Below, piece by piece: positions 6,801 to 9,852 of a stretch of 9,852 nucleotides of DNA. The stretch spans positions 1-9,852 of the forward strand of contig JADZET010000097.1 of assembly GCA_020850375.1 (NCBI GenBank), given 5' to 3'. The stretch's first letter is position 1, and the number at the start of each line of letters is the position of its first letter. The position numbers were made by a program, and so were the translations under genes. The notes under the pieces are model-generated. The model did no database searches. It saw nothing but the letters and a program-made list of their open reading frames with translations, and had not been told where the DNA came from. This stretch comes from Phycisphaeraceae bacterium (lineage in GTDB: Bacteria; Planctomycetota; Phycisphaerae; Phycisphaerales; Phycisphaeraceae).

Positions 6801-7172
6801 ATGCCCACGATCAATCAGCTTATCCGCAGCCCCCGCAAGACCGTCAAGGCCAAGAGCAAGGTCAAGGACCTCGTCGCCAGCCCCCAGAAGCGCGGCGTGT
6901 GCCTCCAGGTCAAGACCGTCACCCCCAAGAAGCCCAACTCCGCCCTCCGTAAGGTCGCCCGCGTGCGACTCTCCAACGGCAAGGAAATCACCGCCTACAT
7001 CGGCGGCGAGGGACACAACCTCCAGGAACACTCCATCGTCCTGGTCCGTGGCGGCCGTGTCCGCGACCTCCCCGGCGTCCGGTACCACATCGTCCGCGGC
7101 TCCCTCGACTGCCTCGGCGTCGACGGCCGCCGCAAGGGACGCAGCAAGTACGGCGTCAAACGCTCCAAGTAA
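6801..7172 (+). CDS. rpsL: 30S ribosomal protein S12
   Basis: S12 sits at the decoding centre of the small subunit and helps set translational accuracy. The 123-residue protein has the normal length and all hallmarks: [15 protein letters not shown]-like [33 protein letters not shown] (41-60), [14 protein letters not shown] and [13 protein letters not shown]43 in PKKPNS is the common form. At position 88, where E. coli and Mycobacterium have lysine, this protein has arginine (codon 7062-7064, GGRVRDLPG). K88R is a known streptomycin-resistance substitution in those species. The ATG at 6801 is chosen over an upstream in-frame ATG at 6720, which precedes the predicted transcript start. GGAG lies 10 nt upstream of the chosen start. 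It is followed by rpsG in the usual str-operon order. Confidence 0.98.
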   Translation: MPTINQLIRSPRKTVKAKSKVKDLVASPQKRGVCLQVKTVTPKKPNSALRKVARVRLSNGKEITAYIGGEGHNLQEHSIVLVRGGRVRDLPGVRYHIVRGSLDCLGVDGRRKGRSKYGVKRSK

Positions 7173-7364
7173 TCATTGCTTGACCCACCGCCCGGCAGCG
7201 TGCCCGGCGGCATCCGTTTCCCCTTACCGCGCCCGCAAGTAATCGAGGCCACAAGTCTCGGTGAACAAAAAGATTCTTCACCTCATGGCCTGTCCGGCCA
7301 TGAACGCCCCGGAAACTTCCCGGGCGGGTAGCGAAGAATGGATGAGCTGGCGTAGGAGATCGAC
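7173..7364 (+). promoter_or_regulatory. rpsL-rpsG intercistronic region with three hairpins
   Basis: This 192-bp spacer is long for this gene pair. It can form three hairpins. One near 7188-7212 is CCGCC-C-GGC with loop AGCGT and GCC-C-GGCGG, interrupted by a C-C mismatch. One at 7283-7303 is TCATGGCC/GGCCATGA with a 5-nt loop. One at about 7306-7327 is CGCCC/GGGCG, again with a C-C mismatch and loop AAACTT. None is followed by a T run. In E. coli, S7 represses translation by binding the rpsL-rpsG spacer, so one may be an S7 site. I found no convincing promoter here. AGGAG at about 7354-7358 serves rpsG. Confidence 0.4.
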
Positions 7365-7841
7365 ATGTCAGGTCGCATCACCGCCTCGGACTCTCAGCTC
7401 CGCCCCGATCCCAAGTACGGCTCCAAGGTCCTCGCCCGCTTCATCAACTGCGTGATGGTCGACGGCAAGAAGTCCGTCGCCATGCGCGTCGTCTACGGCG
7501 CCCTCGACGAGATCGAGAAACGCACCAAGGGCGAGCCCAAGGCCATCGACGTCTTCAACAAGGCCATCGACAACGTCAAGCCCGACGTCGAGGTCCGCTC
7601 CAAACGCGTCGGCGGCGCCAACTATCAGGTCCCCATGAGCGTCAAGCCCAAACGCCGCCAGAGCCTCGCCTTCCGATGGCTCATCCAGGCCGCACGCAGC
7701 GAGAAGGGCAAGCCCATGGCCCTCCGCCTCGCCAAGGAGCTCATGGACGCCGCCAAGAACGAGGGCAAGTCCGTCCAGACCCGCGAGCAGACCCACCGCA
7801 TGGCCGACGCCAACAAGGCCTTCGCCCACTTCGCCTGGTAA
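7365..7841 (+). CDS. rpsG: 30S ribosomal protein S7
   Basis: S7 nucleates assembly of the head of the 30S subunit by binding the 3' domain of 16S rRNA, and it lines the E site. The protein is 158 residues, close to the usual 156. The start differs from the common MARR (here MSGRITASDSQLRPDPKYGS). The signature KPDVEVRSKRVGGANYQVP is at about 72-90, and the C-terminal THRMADANKAFAHFAW is intact. The ATG at 7365 has a strong AGGAG upstream. It is the second gene of the rpsL-rpsG transcript and is followed 48 bp later by a perfect terminator. The elongation-factor genes fusA and tuf that often follow are therefore not in this transcript. Confidence 0.98.
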   Translation: MSGRITASDSQLRPDPKYGSKVLARFINCVMVDGKKSVAMRVVYGALDEIEKRTKGEPKAIDVFNKAIDNVKPDVEVRSKRVGGANYQVPMSVKPKRRQSLAFRWLIQAARSEKGKPMALRLAKELMDAAKNEGKSVQTREQTHRMADANKAFAHFAW

Positions 7842-7889
7842 CCCCCGGAAACGGAAACCGGGCCCACGGCCCGTGATGGAATATCAAAG

Positions 7890-7922
7890 CCCTGGGCCTC
7901 CCGGCCCAGGGTTCTTTTTTTT
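7890..7922 (+). terminator. Strong intrinsic terminator of rpsL-rpsG
   Basis: CCCTGGGCC and GGCCCAGGG form a perfect 9-bp stem with loop TCCC, followed by TTC and eight T residues. A second small hairpin (CGGGCC-CAC-GGCCCG, 7859-7873) precedes it. Confidence 0.93.
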
Positions 7923-8003
7923 GAGCAGTGGAGCATTGAACAGTTGAAGGGAAAAGAGCAGGGGCCCCGAACAGCGGACCAAACAGGGTAAAAAAGTCGC
8001 CGT

Positions 8004-8032
8004 TTGACCCCCGCTCCCCCTTCGCCTACACT
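8004..8032 (+). promoter_or_regulatory. Promoter of the SAM-riboswitch unit
   Basis: TTGACC (8004-8009) and TACACT (8027-8032) are separated by exactly 17 bp. Transcription is expected to start near 8039, which is the base of riboswitch helix P1. The 80 bases between the preceding terminator and this promoter show nothing else. Confidence 0.8.
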
Positions 8033-8038
8033 CCCCTC

Positions 8039-8177
8039 GCTCTTATCGAGAGTGGCTGAGGGACGGGCCCTGTGAAGCCACCGCAACCGCCCGGCGGAGA
8101 GACCCGCCGCATCGCAGGTGCGAAATCCCGCTCCGCTTCCAGGCTCATTCGCCAGGATCCGGGGGAAGATAAGAAGC
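8039..8177 (+). ncRNA. SAM-I (S-box) riboswitch aptamer
   Basis: The conserved S-box core is readable. The opening CTTATCGAGAGTGGCTGAGG runs into the kink-turn and GGGCCCTGTGAAGCCACC, then GCAACC. P3 is CGGCGG/CCGCCG (near 8092-8108). The internal GCAGGTGCGAAATCCCGC stretch matches the family, and the closing GGAAGATAAGA is present. P1 pairs TCTTATC (8041-8047) with GATAAGA (8168-8174); P2 pairs GTGGC (8052-8056) with GCCAC (8077-8081). S-box RNAs bind S-adenosylmethionine and usually switch off methionine, SAM or cysteine genes. Here the next gene belongs to the threonine synthase family. The aptamer starts at the expected transcript start and ends about 35 nt before a terminator hairpin. 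Confidence 0.94.
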
Positions 8178-8212
8178 GGTTCGATCCCTCCCCAAGCGCG
8201 GACGGATGCCGG

Positions 8213-8240
8213 CCCTTCTTATCCACGGAAGGGTTTTTTT
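8213..8240 (+). terminator. Riboswitch-controlled terminator (expression platform)
   Basis: CCCTTC (8213-8218) pairs with GAAGGG (8228-8233), followed by seven T residues. The competing antiterminator pairs CTTCTTATC (8215-8223) with GATAAGAAG (8168-8176) over nine perfect base pairs. This uses the same 3' strand that closes aptamer helix P1. With SAM bound, P1 holds that strand and the terminator can form. Without SAM, the antiterminator should win and transcription continues into the gene at 8300. Confidence 0.88.
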
Positions 8241-8299
8241 GTATCCCGATCCGCTGGCCCCCTCCGCCCGCGATCGGCCCCACGGGGAAGGACACGACC

Positions 8300-9583
8300 A
8301 TGAGCTACGTCTCCGGCCTAGTCTGCAAGGAATGCGGCGCCAAATACGGCATCGAGCCCCGCACCGTCTGCGATCACGACTTCGGCCCCGTCGAAGTCGC
8401 CTACGACTACGACGCCATGCGCGGACAAGTCACCCGCGCCTCGATCGAGGCCGGCCCGCGATCCCTCTGGCGCTACCGCGACCTCCTGCCCATCGAGGGC
8501 GAACCCAAGGTCGGCCTGAACTCCGGCTACACCCCCCTGATCCGCGCCGACAAACTCGCCGCCGAGCTCGGCGTGCGCGAACTCTACATCAAGGACGACA
8601 GCACCAACTACCCCACCTTCTCCTACAAAGACCGCGTCGTCTCCGTCGCCCTGACCAAAGCCATCGAGTTCGGCTTCGACACCGTCGGCTGCGCCTCCAC
8701 CGGCAACCTCGCCCACGCCGTCTCCGCCCACGCCGCCAAGGCCGGCCTGCGCGCCTTCGTCATGGTCCCCCACGACCTCGAAGAAGGAAAAATCACCGGC
8801 TCACGCGTCTTCGGCCCACGCCTCATCAAAATCAAGGGCAACTACGACGACGTCAACCGACTCTGCTCCCAGATCGCCGACAAGTACGGCTGGGCCATCG
8901 TCAACGTCAACCTCCGCCCTTACTACACCGAGGGCGCCAAGACCCACGGCTTCGAAATCGCCGAGCAGCTCGGCTGGCGACTCCCCCAGCACACCGTCGT
9001 CCCCGTCGCCGGCGGAACCATCCTCCCCAAGATCGCCAAGGCCTACCGCGAGTTCATCACCCTCGGCCTCGTCGAAGACACCGCCCCCAAGTTCCACGGC
9101 GCCCAGGCCGCCGGCTGCAACCCCGTCAGCAAGGCCATCCAGGACGGCGAGGACCTCTTCACCCCCCAGAAACCCAACACCATCGCCAAGAGCATCGCCA
9201 TCGGCAACCCCGCCGACGGCTACTACGTCATCCGCACCGTCCGCGACTCCGGCGGATGGGCCGAGTCCGCCACGGATGACCAGATCGTCGACGCCATCAA
9301 GCTCCTCGCCCGCACCGAGGGTATCTTTACGGAGCCCGCCGGCGGCACCACCCTGGCCTGCGCCATCAAGCTCATCCAGGCCGGCCGCATCCCCCGCGAC
9401 GAGTCCATCTGCGTCTGCATCACCGGCAACGGCCTCAAAACCATCGAGGTCATGCAGGGCCGATTCGAGGAATCACCCGCCATCCAACCCAAACTCTCCG
9501 AGTTCGACGCCCTCGTCGCCCAGATCGAAGAACGCGCGGGCAACCCCAAGCCCAACAGCAGGATTCCTATCCATCAACGCTGA
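8300..9583 (+). CDS. thrC: Threonine-synthase-family PLP enzyme under SAM-riboswitch control
   Basis: Fold-type II PLP enzyme of the threonine synthase family (canonical reaction: O-phosphohomoserine to threonine and phosphate). From the ATG at 8300 (AAGGA upstream) it is 427 residues. The N-terminus carries a small metal-site-like segment (C9, C12, C24, H26; the fourth cysteine of the usual CxxC/CxxC pair is absent). The PLP lysine is K110 in PTFSYKDR. CASTGNLAHAVSAHAAKAG (131-149), VPVAGGTILPKI (235-246), IAIGNPADGYY (299-309), FTEPAGGTTLA (343-353) and ITGNGLKT (374-381) complete the core. STGNLA replaces the STGNTS-type loop of many ThrC proteins, marking a separate subgroup. The S-box leader and the CysO-like gene overlapping its end suggest a sulfur reaction, perhaps homocysteine from O-phosphohomoserine. 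That function is inferred. The open frame extends upstream to 8072 only through the riboswitch and is not coding there. Confidence 0.85.
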   Translation: MSYVSGLVCKECGAKYGIEPRTVCDHDFGPVEVAYDYDAMRGQVTRASIEAGPRSLWRYRDLLPIEGEPKVGLNSGYTPLIRADKLAAELGVRELYIKDDSTNYPTFSYKDRVVSVALTKAIEFGFDTVGCASTGNLAHAVSAHAAKAGLRAFVMVPHDLEEGKITGSRVFGPRLIKIKGNYDDVNRLCSQIADKYGWAIVNVNLRPYYTEGAKTHGFEIAEQLGWRLPQHTVVPVAGGTILPKIAKAYREFITLGLVEDTAPKFHGAQAAGCNPVSKAIQDGEDLFTPQKPNTIAKSIAIGNPADGYYVIRTVRDSGGWAESATDDQIVDAIKLLARTEGIFTEPAGGTTLACAIKLIQAGRIPRDESICVCITGNGLKTIEVMQGRFEESPAIQPKLSEFDALVAQIEERAGNPKPNSRIPIHQR

Positions 9584-9852
9584 CACCGACCACCTCCTCA
9601 TCCCCAACGCACTCCGACCCCAGACCGACCAGAAGGAGTCCGTCCAGGTCGCCGGCCAAACCGTCGCCCAGGCCCTCGGCGCCCTCTGCTCCCAATACCC
9701 CGAGCTGGGCAAACGTCTCTTCAAGGCCGACCAGGAGCTCAACCGCTTCGTCAACGTCTACGTCAACAACGAGGACATCCGCTTCCTCGAAAACCTCCAC
9801 ACCCCCCTCCACAACGGCGACGAAATCGCCATCGTCCCCGCCATCGCCGGCG
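9573..9852 (+). CDS. MoaD/ThiS-family sulfur carrier, CysO-like (no AUG start; cut by window end)
   Basis: Small ubiquitin-fold sulfur carrier. In a frame shifted +1 from the preceding gene I read DTDHLLIPNALRP, then TDQKESVQV, LCSQYPELGKRLF, RFVNVYVNNEDIRF and NGDEIAIVPAIAG at the last base. These match M. tuberculosis CysO segment by segment (as I remember: IPTILRP, FVNIYVNDEDVRF, DGDSVTILPAVAGG). CysO carries sulfur as a C-terminal thiocarboxylate on Gly-Gly; the window ends just as the second glycine begins. No ATG, GTG or TTG exists in this frame near the 5' end. The best start is ATC at 9573, with AGGA 9 nt upstream, giving xNADTDHLL and an 11-nt overlap with the previous stop. The start could be a rare AUC, a variant or base error of ATG, or the two genes could be joined by frameshift. 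The family call is strong; the 5' end is not settled. Confidence 0.8.
   Translation, partial: MNADTDHLLIPNALRPQTDQKESVQVAGQTVAQALGALCSQYPELGKRLFKADQELNRFVNVYVNNEDIRFLENLHTPLHNGDEIAIVPAIAG

Noticed and set aside
8072..8299. Upstream extension of the threonine-synthase-like protein by 76 codons
   Set aside because: This stretch is the S-box riboswitch and its terminator. The ATG at 8300 has a ribosome site and the family's normal N-terminus.
9575..9590. prfB-like programmed +1 frameshift at CGC-TGA-C joining enzyme and carrier
   Set aside because: The UGA-C context fits, but there is no ribosome-binding-like sequence 3-4 nt before it, and the CGC codon is not a good slip site. Kept only as an alternative to an AUC start.
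1..9852. tRNA genes, CRISPR arrays, insertion sequences, prophage
   Set aside because: I saw no tRNA-like cloverleaf, spaced repeats, transposase or phage genes.

Overview
The window is about two-thirds G+C, with strongly C-ending codons in the plus-strand genes. The S12 and S7 sequences, the gene content and the base composition fit a high-GC planctomycete (Phycisphaerae-like) bacterium or a relative. This is a judgement from memory of protein style, not a search, and confidence is low to moderate. The dominant theme is sulfur: sulfate uptake, cysteine synthesis, a likely cysteine/Fe-S regulator, and a SAM-riboswitch unit that pairs a threonine-synthase-family enzyme with a sulfur-carrier protein.

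Left half (1-5318), all on the minus strand. Reading leftward: an M48 zinc metallopeptidase lipoprotein; an Rrf2-family regulator with its own promoter; cysK; then a tightly packed sulfate ABC transporter set (sbp, cysT, cysW) that runs off the left edge. The ATPase gene cysA would be expected just outside. Two 17-bp inverted repeats of the same design (ACGAY-N7-RTCGT) lie next to the regulator. One sits directly after the -10 box of its promoter, the other in the AT-rich gap before cysK. They are good candidates for its operators and suggest autoregulation plus control of cysK.

Middle (5319-6600). A 379-bp divergent gap separates the peptidase from a plus-strand gene for a B12-binding-fold protein that lacks the usual cobalamin-ligating histidine. 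A region able to fold as RNA follows and ends in a strong terminator.

Right half (6601-9852), plus strand. A clear promoter drives rpsL and rpsG, ended by a perfect intrinsic terminator; fusA and tuf do not follow. Next comes a textbook promoter, a SAM-I (S-box) riboswitch whose P1 3' strand can form a 9-bp antiterminator, and a terminator. These precede a threonine-synthase-family PLP enzyme and a MoaD/CysO-like carrier that begins in its tail and has no AUG start. The combination suggests that the unit serves methionine/homocysteine (or other sulfur) synthesis, with the carrier thiocarboxylate as sulfur donor, rather than plain threonine synthesis. This is the most interesting hypothesis in the window.
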